This document shows, in pieces, positions 21,641 to 32,383 of a stretch of DNA of 64,000 nt; within the stretch, counting starts at the first letter, position 1; each line of letters starts with the position of its first letter. A program made the translations under genes and the position numbers. The stretch covers positions 347,874,250 through 347,938,249 of the forward strand of contig NC_069659.1 in NCBI RefSeq assembly GCF_027244095.1, given 5' to 3'. The notes below the pieces were generated by a model, which saw nothing but the letters and a program-made list of their open reading frames with translations, ran no database searches and was not told the origin of the DNA. This DNA is from Hemicordylus capensis (Eukaryota; Chordata; Lepidosauria; Squamata; Cordylidae).

Positions 21641-22187
21641 TAGGAGATATGTAGCCCAGATAGGGCTGGTCCTGAGAAATGCTGGGATAGCTCCTGATCC
21701 TGGTACTCTTCCCATGGGTAGCCTCGGTTTCAAACCCAGAAGAAAAGTGAGGTAGGAGGGCATGTGTGTGTCTCCTACCTCATGCCCAGGTCATCCTGAC
21801 ACAATGGGGCTGCCGGCAGCCATAGTTTCCATAGAGGTGGGGGAAAGAGCAGCCAGGCAGCATGGAGCTCCCACAATGCATCACACACTTCATGCGGTGC
21901 ATTGAGGAATACGGGAGGACACACCCTGGTTCCCCTGCTCCCCCTCACCAATCCAGGATTGCCTATACACCAGTTGTGTGGCTGTGTGAGCTGCAGTGGT
22001 GATGGCAGCCTTGGGTCATCGGGGGAAGGGAGGGAGGTGCTTGCCTCCCCCCACCCCCCAGCCAACCCGCTTTTGGTCATGAGAATGGCCATAATCTTTG
22101 GCATCCAGCTGTTGTGGAACTAGAGCGGCCACAATTCCCAGCCACAATTAAGTCAAAGGTTGCCTAGAGTTCCCTACTACCCCTATA
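21641..22187. other. No gene recognised
   Basis: No repeat ends that I recognise. Confidence 0.45.
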
Positions 22188-22360
22188 CTGACTGGCAGCC
22201 GCTCTCCAAGTTTTTAGGGAGAAGTCACTGGGTGACTCTGGGCCAGTCACATCTCTCTCAGCCTAACCTACCTCACAGGGTTGTTGTGAGTATAAACATA
22301 AACATGTACACCGCTCTGGGCTCCTTGGAGGATGAGTGGGATATAAATGTAATTAATAAT
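22188..22360 (+). mobile_element. GGAGCCAGCGTGG-type SINE, body and tail
   Basis: CTGGGTGACTCTGGGCCAGT, CTCTCTCAGCCTAACCTACC, CACAGGGTTGTTGTGAG, then CGCTCTGGGCTCCTTGGAGG and GGGATATAAATGTAAT. It is the same family as 47292-47558. The tRNA head is replaced by a short CR1-like piece (CTGACTGGCAGCCGCTC). Confidence 0.8.
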
Positions 22361-22441
22361 ATGAGGAAGAGGAAGAGGAAGAGGAAGAGGAAGAGGAAGA
22401 GGAAGAAGAAGAAGAAGAAGAAGAAGAAGAAGAAGAAGAAG

Positions 22442-22471
<30 letters not shown>
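22361..22471 (+). repeat. (GGAAGA)n/(GAA)n microsatellite
   Basis: Grown from the SINE tail: first GGAAGA, then about 20 GAA units. Confidence 0.95.
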
Positions 22472-22473
<2 letters not shown>

Positions 22474-22496
22474 GTTTCCCAACCCTAGCTGAAGAT

Positions 22497-22622
22497 GGAT
22501 TGTACCTGCTACCTTTTGCATGCGATTCAGATGCTCTACCCCTGAGCTATTACTCCACCCACAGAAGAAGGCTACTGGATGAGGTAGATCCTGGTCTCAT
22601 CCAGCAGGGCTTTTCTTATGTT
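22497..22622. mobile_element. tRNA-head fragment and CR1 tail
   Basis: 22497-22560 (-) is a tRNA-like head: AATAGCTCAGGGGTAGAGCA (A box) and a GCAGGTACAATCC B-box relic. 22565-22622 (+) is a CR1 end: CTACTGGATGAGGTAGATCC, CCAGCAGGGCTTTTCTTATG. Confidence 0.7.
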
Positions 22623-24482
22623 TTTAATGGTTGGCTTTGGAATAATCTCTCAATATGGTTGGCAGATCAAAACTGCAAAAGCAAGGTGACTGTTGCTTTC
22701 TGAAGAAATGACATCCAGTGTGTCATGCAGAGTAAAAGACATAGACTTTACCATATAAGGGATGTCCCTTAAAATAAGAGACAGCTGGTAACCTTACTGC
22801 TAGAGGACATCTCAGCAGGGGAAAGGGAGCATTCCTCTGTCTTTCCCACATCCCCAGCCTTTCTTGTGGCTCCCTATGCAAGCATTAGGAGACCAGGAAT
22901 CACGTTCAGCCCTCCTCAATGAACTTCAAAACAAACTCCTAACTAACAAACCAAGAACAAAGGATGGTTGTCTTCAAGTACATGACCTGAGACTGGAAGT
23001 GGATGGGAAGGGATGGGCCTGGATTAACTACTGTATAGTGCTAAGTACTCTACCGAGGAGTGCCCTTGCCAAATTTGGATCTCCATCTGGTGTAATTATT
23101 TAGAAGTTCCTGATGTGTTAAGTTATGGGCTATTAATATTTTCTGCAACTCAAGAACCAGCCACATGATCATAGGGTGTGCATTGTGCTAAATAAATAAA
23201 TAAATAAATCTAAAAATGCAGCAGCCAGATAATCCAATTCTTCTATGTCTGCAGAAATTATGCAAATTAAGTAGAGTTGCTCTTATTTTGCATTTTAATT
23301 AATTTGGCTTCTGCTGGTCATGAAGAAGGCCAAGCAGCCCACATTTAGCTTAGGTGTGATTTAAGAGGTAAATTGGCCAACAAACATATTGTCTTACAAA
23401 TCAACTTATTCTGTGTTTTAATTTGATACCCCATTCATCTCTCTACGACGATAATCTCTGCTCTAAGGAAGTTTTGGATTCTCAGGCAGATATACACAGA
23501 TATTTGAGGCTTGGCCAATAAAAGCAGCCGGAACTTCAATGCACAAGACTTCAGAATCTGTATTGCACAAGACTTCAGAAATGGCACAAGGAGGTGAATG
23601 CAGGTGGAGACCCCAGCTCTGCATATAAATGCTGCCAGGTAGGAAAGGGTGGCTTATGGATCCGGACCCAGTGAATATTCTGGGAGCATTTTGAATGATG
23701 TGGCTCTGGTGATGACAGCCATTCTTGGACATTGTGGTGACTGGTCTGATGAACACGTGCCTGATGCAAGAGTGTGGCTCACAGCCCCCGGGGAACAATC
23801 CACATTTTGCAGACATTCCCCCATCCCACACACATGCTGAAACTACATTTTGCAATATTAGATGCTTCTTGATTGGAAAATCAGAGATCATTACAAAAAG
23901 GAACCAAACAGCTGAAGAATAAACCCAGGTCTCTTGAGTACACTTTCCCAGCTTCCTATTTCAGCTGCATCGCACATTTTTTGCAGTCAATCCATTGCCT
24001 TGGGAAGCAAGTTGCTCCTCTGGTTTCATGCTCTATCCCCCCCACTCCTTCAGTTAGGGGCTTGTCCTTTATCCTTTGTGCTCCAGATGCACATAGTCCA
24101 TTTAGTAGTGGTTAGGTATCTTCCGCCCTCCCCAACCATACCCAGTTACCTATTCTGGACAACTTTGGTACCCTCTCCCGGTGTTTGGTTCAGGAAACAA
24201 GAGCAGGAGGAGTGAAACTCTCAGGAGCAGGGAGGGGTCCCTTTCCATTTGTGGAATGTTTTTCCATTGAAGATTCCCCAAAGTCCAAGCCGGAGCCTCT
24301 GCCTCTTTGGGCTGCTCCTTTAGGGGCTCAGAATTAAGCAGCCGCAATGTATGTGCACCTGCATGGACGTGTTTGAATATGTTGGATTTCATTTTGTTTT
24401 GCAGGAGGTCTTTTTTTGCTTTCGGTTCCATACCTACCTTAAGCCTATGCCACGGAGCAGACTATTCATCGAAAAAGACCAA
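22623..24482. other. Unique DNA, no gene recognised
   Basis: No LINE or SINE signature apart from a short (AAAT)n run at 23189-23209. An acceptor-like TTTTGTTTTGCAG ends at 24409, but no convincing donor follows. Confidence 0.45.
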
Positions 24483-24909
24483 GGGGCTATTCTCACGATC
24501 AACAAAAATCGAGTTAGGAGAGCCTAGCCTGATTTTTGTTGATTGTGTAAACCACCGGGCTCGCAGGCAAGCCGCTTACGAGCGGGTAACCTGCTCAAGT
24601 AGCCCTCCCTAAAGCCCGGATTTGCAGAGCAAGCGCCCCGCAAACCTGGGCTTTCTGATCTTGAGCAGCCGCGGTGTGGCTCCATGCTGCTGCTACTTAT
24701 GAGGAGACCCTGGAGGGGAGGCGAAAAGCTGCCTCCCAGCTCTGGGGGGTCTCGCCAGCATGCCCTGCGTGCTTGCACAGGGCATGCTGGAGCTTGCGGG
24801 GGCTGTCACAGAGCCATCACGGAGCCGTCAATCTTGTGGGCGGCCGATCTGGGCTTCCTCCCCGCTCACTGCCCCCAAACCGGGTCTCACTGATCATGAG
24901 ATCCGGTCC
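24483..24909 (+). mobile_element. GAGG-terminus TIR element
   Basis: It begins GGGGCTATTCTCACGATC, with a subterminal hairpin (ATCAACAAAAATCGAG ... CTGATTTTTGTTGAT). The GC-rich interior has GAGCGGGTAACCTGC, GGAGACCCTGGAGGG and GCGGCCGATCTGGG phrases shared with 52900-53403. The right end TCTCACTGATCATGAGATCC is degraded. No transposase is present. Confidence 0.75.
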
Positions 24910-25035
24910 AAAGAATGGTCAAGGCAACCCGGTTTCCCACACTTGCACTTTTTACAAAGAATTTGCTGGGCATGTGCTTGTGTGAATGACATTGCAAAAG
25001 AGTTTATTGCTGGTCGTTTGATGATCACATCGTCA

Positions 25036-25060
25036 TCGTCGTCATCATCATCATCATCAC
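25036..25060 (+). repeat. (TCA)n microsatellite
   Basis: (TCG/TCA)n giving an Asp run on the minus strand. It interrupts the LINE fragment that follows. Confidence 0.9.
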
Positions 25061-25063
25061 CCA

Positions 25064-25300
25064 GTATGCCAGGCTCTTCCATCCAGTCATGCAGTTTCCA
25101 CAGAAGGTGCTTGGCATAGAGCTTGCTCACAACACTTAACAAGGATATAGGGCGATATTAGATGGAACTTTCTTCTCCCCCTTCTTGAAAATGGGTACAA
25201 CAATTGCAGTGCCCCAGTCATGAGTTATATGGCCAGTAGAGTTTATAAAAGTAAAAAGAGCAGCAAGAACCGGTGCCCACCAGTCTACATTAGATTTAAT
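25064..25300 (-). mobile_element. LINE reverse-transcriptase fragment
   Basis: The minus strand encodes NVDWWAPVLAALFTFINSTG, HITHDWGTAIVVPIFKKGEK and then SVVSKLYAKHLLWKLHDWME. These are the conserved early RT blocks of a non-LTR retrotransposon (WGTAIVVPIFKKG; usually followed by YRPISLLSVVSK). A small frame change lies between the second and third pieces. The clade is uncertain, and it differs from the CR1 and L2-like copies in this window. Confidence 0.8.
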
Positions 25301-25500
25301 AATTTCTTCTTCTTCTTCTTCTTCTTCTTCTTCTTCTTCTTCTTCTTCTTCTTCTTCTTCTTCTTCTTCTTCTTCTTCTTCTACCGCCTCACTCAGATGG
25401 CTCTAGAGAAGTTCACAAATATAAAAACAGATAAAAACACATTACAAACTCATTAAAACAAATAATATTAAAACCAGTTTAATAATAATACATGTTTATC
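25301..25500. repeat. (TTC)n microsatellite and LINE tail (-)
   Basis: About 25 TTC units at 25305-25381. CTACCGCCTCACTCAGATGG and AATAAAAACAG-rich sequence follow, the complement of a LINE/SINE 3' end. Confidence 0.85.
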
Positions 25501-26305
25501 CAGAAGCAAGTCCCCTTGTGTTCAATGGTGTTTACTCTCAGGTAAGCATGTCTCAGATTGCACTCCTCATAGGTTAATGGCATGGAAAACAATCAGCATC
25601 TCTATTAAACAGATACAGATTAGCCTTTAATTAGGGACCACAGTGCAGTCCAGCAGCACTGTGAGCAGGTTCAGACCTCATGCAAAAACTCAGTTGAAAC
25701 TGAGTTCCATATGATGTCCCAAGGGTACACATTCCATCTTCCTATTCCCCACACTCCTGTCCCCTTCCTATCTAGGTTAGTCTAAGCTAAGATTGGTTGT
25801 GACGTCTGACGCAACCAATCTCAGTTTATTCTAACTTACTTGCTGCTGATAACCCAAGATATGAAACTCACTTCAATCCACAGGTTCAGATCTCAGGTTC
25901 TCTGAAGCAAGTAGGTCAGAAGAAGCTGAGATTGATGGGTTTGGAGGTAACAATTCATGTTGGCTTGTCCTAGCCTACAAAGGAAATAAACACTCACACA
26001 GGGATGGGAGCACACGCTACCAAGGCTGGGAGAGATCACACAAAGGACAGCTTCAACTGAGGTTCCATGTGAGGTCTGGACCCTAACCCTGTGCCCAGTA
26101 AAAGAATGGAGAGAGACAAGGCTCCTCTCCCAAGACAGTCTCGTGGACCACATCTGACATCTTCTCTATCCCCTTCCTTGCCCAAATATAGATATACATC
26201 ACAAACCAGGCATGCAACATATATAGACATGTGGTGCCTTGAGGGCTTCATTTTTGTGTCATGGTTATAGCTACTGAAGAACAAGACTTTTAAAGACAGA
26301 GGAGG
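25501..26305. other. No gene recognised
   Basis: No clear repeat. TCTTCCTATTCCCCACACTC and CTAAGCTAAGATTGGTTGTG passages look unique. Confidence 0.45.
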
Positions 26306-27276
26306 TGTAGTGAATTAAAGCCTTTGTCTCAGAGCAAGCTCACGTGAGGGAAAGAAATGGTGAATCATCCCTGCTGAGCTGCCTGGCTAGGCTTCTCCTA
26401 AAACTACTCTGTATTATCAGTAGGTTCAAAATGCTGCCGCTGCCACCCCCGTTTGTCTACAGAAACTCTCTGGGCTTGAGGTGGGATAACCCAGGTGGGA
26501 GGGGTGGAACTCTCTTAATTTGGCTCTTGGACAAGTACAAAAATCTTTAATGTGCAAGCCTACATGTGGTGAGAAAACTGATAGCTGCTAAATATTTGAA
26601 GATGTGTCTGCACCAGAGAAATCCTCCTTCATCCACACACCCCTTTTCCTGAGTTAAAAACCAACTCAGAGAGGCTTGTAAAAAAGGAAAAAAACAGTCT
26701 TATTCAGTTACTACATATGGCTTCCGTCTGAGGCTTTCTCCACTTTTAGATACAGTTAAGAAAATAGGTTGTCTTAGGCACACTTGAATGTTCATAGAGT
26801 TTTTTACAATGCCCTAGGTGGGTTGGGCTTAGGCTAGTGTTTCTTATTTTAATTACGTTGCAAGTAAACAATACTAGAACAGTATCAGGGATATACAAAG
26901 CACACACACAAGGAAATATGTTTCTAATGCAAAGTCTGACTAAACAAACTTTTCGCTAAATTAATCTTCCTGAAGCCAAAGCACAGGCTTCCTTTCCTTG
27001 AACTCACTAAACTCCTGTTGAGAATCAAGCCCCTACAGTTCTATCTTCCAAGTGCTGCAGTCATCCTGTTGCAGCAAACTCCATTGTCACATGTCCCCTT
27101 GCTCCCCCAGCACAGAACTTCCTTTCCTGTTTCCTGAATTGCTAGTAACAGCTCTCTAGGTTCCTCCCCCGCCCCGTGAACTGTTTGGGTGATCTCTGTA
27201 GGTCACCAGCCTGTCAGTCAAGACAAGGATTCACTTCCACTTAACTCTTTAGAGGGAGGGAAGCCTGGTCACTACA
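26306..27276 (-). mobile_element. LTR-like fossil, 971 bp
   Basis: The ends form an 8-bp inverted repeat TGTAGTGA...TCACTACA, with TG..CA termini. A 5-bp target duplication GGAGG / GAAGG flanks it (26301-26305 and 27277-27281). There are no repeats of the other LTRs and no internal retroviral region. The minus orientation is suggested by a GAATAAGAC signal near its 3' side. It is unrelated in sequence to the shorter LTRs here. Confidence 0.55.
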
Positions 27277-27459
27277 GAAGGGATGGAGTTCTCTCTGAAC
27301 CTCACACAGTTTTGTTTTATTTTCATTCCACGCTCTGCTGTTAAAACCGCCAAGTTGTGTTTTTTTTAATGCCACCAAAAATATCCATATTTAAATACAG
27401 ATTCCCCACCACCACAAGTACTTCCATGTATTTCCTGCTTAAGCATCTGGTGTGATAAT

Positions 27460-27961
27460 GAGGCTATTCTCATGCGTGGCTAAAAATCGGGCTCGGGAAG
27501 CCCAGCCCGATTTGAGCTGTTTGTGTGAACCAATGGGAGCTATGCAGCTCCCGGCGGCAGCTCAGCAGCAAACCCTCCTGGGTAGCCCGCCTCTTTACCT
27601 GGGTTTCGGGTGTGAGGGTGCCCAAAAGGTGGGTTAAGCATGTGTCATTGCAGTGCGGCTTCACGCCGCACTGACTCACAAGTAACACCCTAACTGGAAG
27701 GCAATAGCAAGCCTCCAGATGTCAGGAGACTCCCCAGAAGGCACAGTGCACTTGACCAGTGCTTTCAGAGACTTCCAGGGGGCAGGAAGCCCCCAAATCC
27801 TGCTGCTCACACCAGCTCCATGATTGAGCCAGTAATTATCTGGGCGGCCAATCCGGCCACCCAGGGACAACTGAGTGATCATCTGCGGGAAGAGCGGGTC
27901 AAACCCACTCTCCCCACACACACCCCTTTAGGCTCTTCATACTGCTCGTGTGGAGAGCTTC
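27460..27961 (+). mobile_element. GAGG-terminus TIR element
   Basis: It starts GAGGCTATTCTCATGCGTGG and ends CTGCTCGTGTGGAGAGCTTC. The flanking triplets match: AAT at 27457-27459 and 27962-27964. A subterminal hairpin AAATCGGGCTCGGG...AGCCCGATTT, a GC-rich interior and GGGCGGCCAATCCGGCCACC are shared with relatives at 46014 and 52900. Confidence 0.8.
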
Positions 27962-28518
27962 AATATACTGCAAGCAGACATTTAAGAATGTTTTTCCCCC
28001 TGCAAACATGCAGAATGCACAGAATCTGTACAAGTGTCCGGATCTTATACAATCCAGTTTAGTGGGGAGTGGCAGGTGTTGAGAACTATGCATTCCATCA
28101 CAAATATGAGCAAGAGAGGAATTTGGTAACATCTCAACAGAGCATTGCACCCCACCCTCTTTTGTATTTAGCTTCCAAGCGGTTATGTGCCAGAGGAAGT
28201 TTTTCTGGCCTTTGCATTCTGTCATGCATGTTTGATACCCTTACAGCTACAGAACAGCCCTTTGCAAGGTAAGTTTCCAAGCGTTCTCATAGTGTGAATA
28301 CAGGCTACACCTAGGTTGAACACAGTTTTTGCTTGTGTGAATGGTCGCAGAGAAAGACAGAGGCTCACATACCACCCAGTGGGCAGGTTCCATATTGCCC
28401 AAGTTGTTGCAAGCATTAAAAAAAAAACAACCCAAAAACCCCATGGAGCAGTACAAAAGAGCACTTGCACAAATGCCAAAAAAATTGTGAGCATGCAATT
28501 GCACAACACTCTGGCCAT
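27962..28518. other. No gene; possible TIR relative
   Basis: 28260-28350, read on the minus strand, begins GACCATTCACACAAGCAAAA. It resembles the start of the foldback at 34109-34303 (GAGGTCCTTCACACAATCAA). The other end is not clear. Confidence 0.4.
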
Positions 28519-28735
28519 AAGAACATAGGAAGCTGCCTTATACTGAGTCAGGCTCATCAAGCTCAGTATTGTCTACACTGACTGGCAGCAGTTTCAGAAG
28601 TTCGCTGACTCTTCAAGTTTCAGGCAGCAGTCTTTCTCAGCCCTACCTGCAGATGCTGCCAGGGATTGAACCTGTGACCTTCTGCATGCAAAGCAGATGC
28701 TCTTCCACTGAGCAACAGCCCCATCCCCCAAAAAG
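28519..28735 (-). mobile_element. tRNA-Ala-headed CR1-tailed SINE, full
   Basis: On the minus strand: GGGATGGGGCTGTTGCTCAG (A box), AGCATCTGCTTTGCATGCAG (Ala-TGC-like anticodon arm), GGTTCAATCCCTGGCA (B box), body, then the CR1 tail ending CCTATGTTCTTATG. This is the clearest copy of the family. The head matches a tRNA-Ala type but is fused to SINE body, so it is not a tRNA gene. Confidence 0.93.
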
Positions 28736-28786
28736 AAAAGTAGGAATCTGCCTTATACGGAATGAGACCATTGGTCCATCCAGCTC

Positions 28787-29148
28787 CAGGGGTGTATCTA
28801 GGGTGGGGCAGGCAGGGCACATGCCCCAGGTGCCACTTGAAGGGGGCACCATTCTTAAAAATTAAAAAAAATTAAAAATGGCTGCCCAAAACAAAACGGA
28901 CACCGTGCATGCTCACATGGCCTCTGTGAGGCCCTAGGCCATGCCAGGCCTCACAGAGGACATTTGAGCATGTGTGGTGGCCATTTTGTTTTCAGCTGCC
29001 ATTTTTTAAAAAAAAAAAAATTAAAAAACGGCCACCACACATGCTCAAATGGTCCCTGTGAGGCATAAGAGGCCAGCGGGGGGAGGAGGAACCTTTGCAG
29101 ACCCCCTGCACATGGCCTTTAGGAATCCCCCCCAAGGGGCTACAGGTA

Positions 29149-29206
<58 letters not shown>

Positions 29207-29875
29207 GTACACATATTCAATTTGGCACTATGTACAGAGAATCAGGGCTTGTGAATACTGAGCTGAAGCTTGTGAGCTAGGATTGTATTCATTTCCTCTT
29301 ACTTTGCTTCTTGTGATAAGTGAGTTAAATGTGATGTCTTAATAATATGGCTATTAAGGGTGAGTTTGTCTTTGAATCAGTGTGAAATCCTTAGTATTAA
29401 GGCCCACTGGGAGTTTCTTGCTCTCTTTCTCTCATTTTAACTGTCTTCCTGAAATACTAGAATCTATTCCAAGCAGTGACACAGTTGACTCTGCATATCC
29501 TTTCATTATTTTCAGAGTATCTGGGAAAAGTCAAATTCTCCATTGATTTTTAAAACTTATGTAATGGTGATGCTACAATGCATAGTAGAGAATTAGACAG
29601 GCACTTCTGTTTAGTTTTCCAAGTACACCTCCACATAGTATTTGGGTATTTCATGACCCCCAGCATACTGAAATTTGCAGTTTTCCAGCATTTTTTGGTC
29701 TGGCTAAGTCCACTGCTAAATAGTTTTTGAAATATTAAAAGATTAACAAGCTTGACTTGCATTTTTCAGCTGACATTAAGGTAAAGTTATCTGAAAGGAG
29801 GGTGTCAGATGCTTGGACAGGGGGGCGCAATTCCAGTGCTTGCCCAAGGCGCCATTTTCCCTAGATACGCCTCTG
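28787..29875 (-). mobile_element. hAT-type element, 1089 bp
   Basis: The second copy of the 14012-14991 family, reversed. Ends are CAGGGGTGTATCTAGGG and the complement of CAGAGGCGTATCTAGGG. An exact 8-bp duplication TCCAGCTC flanks it (28779-28786 and 29876-29883). A (TA)n run at 29153-29205 adds length. The 71-codon frame MQVKLVNLLIFQKLFSS is kept at 29550-29762 (-). Confidence 0.95.
29153..29205 (+). repeat. (TA)n microsatellite
   Basis: About 25 TA units, present in this hAT copy but not at the matching place in 14012-14991. Confidence 0.95.
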
Positions 29876-30011
29876 TCCAGCTCAGTATTCCCTGCCACAA
29901 TGGCTGAAGCCACTGACTGGCTGTGGCTCTCCAAGGCTCTAGGTGGAGGTTTCCCCAGGCCTGCCTGGAGATGCCAGGGACTGAACCTGCTTCCTTCTTC
30001 ACGGAAAAGGT

Positions 30012-30598
30012 CCATTGCATTGGAAAAGGTGCAGAAGAGGGCAACCAAGATGATCGGGGCCTAGAGCACCTTTCTTATGAGGCAAGGATACAATACCTTC
30101 GGCTATTTAGTTTAGAAAAAAGACAAATGCGGGGAGACATGATAGAGGTCTATAAAATCATGCATGGAGTCAACAAAGTGGATAGAGAGAAATTCTTCTC
30201 CCTAGAACCAGGGGTCATCTCATGAAATTAATTGCCGGGAAATCTAGGACCAACGGAAGTCCTTTTTCACACAACGCATTATCCACTTGTGGAATTCTTT
30301 GCCACAAGATGTGGTGACAGCCAACAACCCGGATGGCTTGAAGAGGGGTTTGGAAAACTTCATGGAGGAGAGGTCTATGATTGGCTACTAGTCAGAGGGC
30401 TACAGGCCACCTCCAGCCTCAAAGGCAGGATGCCTCTGAGTCCCAGTTGCAGGGGAGTAACAGCAACTGGGAGGGCATGCTCTCAACTCCTGTCTGTGGC
30501 TTTCAGCAGCATCTGGTGGGCCACTGTGTGAAATGGGATGAAGGACTATATGGGCCTCCTTAGGCCTGACCCAGCAGGGCTGTTCTTATGTTCTTATG
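30012..30598 (+). mobile_element. CR1 LINE 3' end
   Basis: It encodes the CR1 C-terminus with frame changes: [52 protein letters not shown]. The UTR GGTGGGCCACTGTG and the end CCAGCAGGGCTGTTCTTATG follow. It is very similar to 16225-16798, so both derive from one CR1 subfamily. Confidence 0.92.
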
Positions 30599-30645
30599 TT
30601 CAAAGCAGATGCTTTACCATAGAGCTACTGGCAATAATGGCCATA

Positions 30646-31261
30646 ATACTGCACAACTTCATTTGGGCATTTTTTATTTTATTTTATTTTAATTTTTTTG
30701 CATTTGTGCAAGAGCACTCTTGCACAACTCCATCATATTTGACAACAGCATGCATGATGTACAAGCCGCCCACGGGACACTGTGTTGTATGTGGGCTACT
30801 GACGGAGAGAGGCATCGCATGCAAGCCTCACAAGCCTGCCGCCACATCAAAATGAACTTGATGCTGCATTGTACATAGAGTGACTGTCAAAAAAAAAAAG
30901 GCAGCTGAGTGTCTAGCTCCTTGACTTCCCCTGTGTAATGCAAAGGAAAATTTAACCATGCCGTGATGTCACAGTGCTCTACATTTCCATGCCTCCTGCA
31001 CAGGTCTGGCACCAGCAGCACAGGAGAGCTGGCAGCACCCTCCTACTGCCCCCCCCCCACTGCTTCATGGCCCACCTTTGCAGCTCCTGCTGCTTTTGTG
31101 CACCCCCCCCCTCCCACTGCTGCTGTCTACCTCTGGGAGAGGGACCAATGTCCCCTGCATTGACAGGGGGCATGGCTGGCGTTGGGGCATGCACACACCT
31201 CTGGCCCTCTTCCCGTTGGCGAGCAATTCCTTCACCATCTGGGTGCTTTCCCCCCTTCTCC
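30646..31261. other. No gene recognised
   Basis: (TTTTA)n at 30671-30692. 31000-31200 is pyrimidine-rich, with poly-C runs. Confidence 0.45.
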
Positions 31262-31425
31262 CTCACTCTGACAGGTACAAGAAACAGGGCCTTCTTGGTG
31301 GTGGCTGCCCTGTTGAAGATCAGCTGGGCTGCTTCTTTCCTTGTTTCTGGATCTCTGTGGAAGATATTCTTATTTCAACAGGCTTTTAAGGCTGAGTTTT
31401 ATTCTACAAATCTTTGAGGCTGATG
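31262..31425 (+). mobile_element. L2-like LINE relic
   Basis: The translation TGTRNRAFLVVAAL and LWKIFLFQQAFKAEF is a decayed version of the L2-like C-terminus (RAFSVAAPGLWNAL ... FKRALKTHLF). Confidence 0.6.
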
Positions 31426-31621
31426 CTGCTTTTAATTTGTGTTTGTAGATGCTGCTTTTATGACCTGCTGTTTTGAAATTTTATTGCTGCTATTTTTGTT
31501 ATTTTATATATTGCTTTTAAATATAAACAACAGCAGCAACCCATCAAGCAGGGCTTCAGGACCCATGATAAATGTTCAAAGACCAATATCCGTCTGCGAG
31601 AGGCAAGGGAAAAGAAAGATT

Positions 31622-31785
31622 CCAGGAAGCTGCCTTATACTGAGTCAGACCCTTGGTCCATCTAGCCCAGTAATGTCTACACTGACTGGCAGTGGCTCTC
31701 CAAGGTTTCAGGCAGGAGTCTCTCCCAGCTCTATCTGGAGATGCCGCCAGATATTGAACCTGGGGCCTTCTGCACCAGTTGGAGT
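31622..31785 (-). mobile_element. tRNA-Ala-headed CR1-tailed SINE, partial
   Basis: CR1 tail CAGGAAGCTGCCTTATACTG to GTCTACACTGACTGGCAGTG, body, then GATATTGAACCTGGGGCCTT (B-box region). The head is cut off near 31775. Confidence 0.88.
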
Positions 31786-31822
31786 GAAGACTCCTAATCA
31801 CCAAAAGCATATCATAATATTC

Positions 31823-31824
31823 TT

Positions 31825-31878
<54 letters not shown>

Positions 31879-31880
31879 AG
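31823..31880 (+). repeat. (CTAT)n microsatellite
   Basis: About 14 CTAT units, seeded at the tail of the LINE end that follows on the minus strand. Confidence 0.95.
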
Positions 31881-32110
31881 ATTTGTATGCCACCCCAAAC
31901 TTCTCTGGGCGGCTTAGAACAACATAAAAGCAAGGCAAAACATAAAAGTAAAAACCTTAAAACAATTTAAAACCACAATTAACAAGCTTGGGTGAAAAGG
32001 TAAGTCTTGAATGACTTTGTAAAAGTTATCAGAGATGGGCAGGCTCTCATCTCAGCAGGGGGTGCATTCCAGAGGGTTGGGGCAGCAACAGAGAAGGCCC
32101 ATCAGCAACA
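31881..32110 (-). mobile_element. L2-like LINE 3' end
   Basis: On the minus strand: GGGCCTTCTCTGTTGCTGCC (AFSVAA-like) and CCAACCCTCTGGAATGCACC. A 3' UTR follows with GTCATTCAAGACTTACC, AAGCCGCCCAGAGAAG and GGGTGGCATACAAAT, leading into (ATAG)n. Confidence 0.8.
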
Positions 32111-32383
32111 GACATCCACTTGCCCATGCTGGTGTGTTTTTGAGGATATTTAATTATCTAAACATAACTCTTAAGGGCTGGACACATTGGCGTAAGAAGC
32201 TCTGAAAGAGCCTGTGTGCGGGAATTGAACATGTGCTCCATCAGGTAATTTCCCCATAGGGGTCAATGGGAAAATAAATTTTAGAAAGATTCATAACTCT
32301 GAGAATTATCAGCACTGTCCAAACTAGCACTCCAAGAATAGGACATGGGACTGGTAACACACATATCTGTTTGTAGCGTATAT

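Larger units (their letters stand above)
28740..30645 (-). mobile_element. tRNA-Ala SINE split by hAT and CR1
   Basis: SINE parts lie at 28740-28786 (tail), 29876-29999 (body) and 30598-30640 (tRNA head, GTAGCTCTATGGTAAAGC on the minus strand). A hAT element inserted into the tail, and a CR1 LINE end inserted between the B-box region and the anticodon arm. This is three layers in one locus. Confidence 0.88.

Noticed and set aside
27962-28350. GAGG-type foldback relative
   Set aside because: One end resembles the 34109 element, but the partner end could not be located, so it is not called.
28680-28735. tRNA-Ala gene
   Set aside because: The A and B boxes are present, but the sequence continues into SINE body and CR1 tail and the acceptor stem does not close. 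It is a SINE head.
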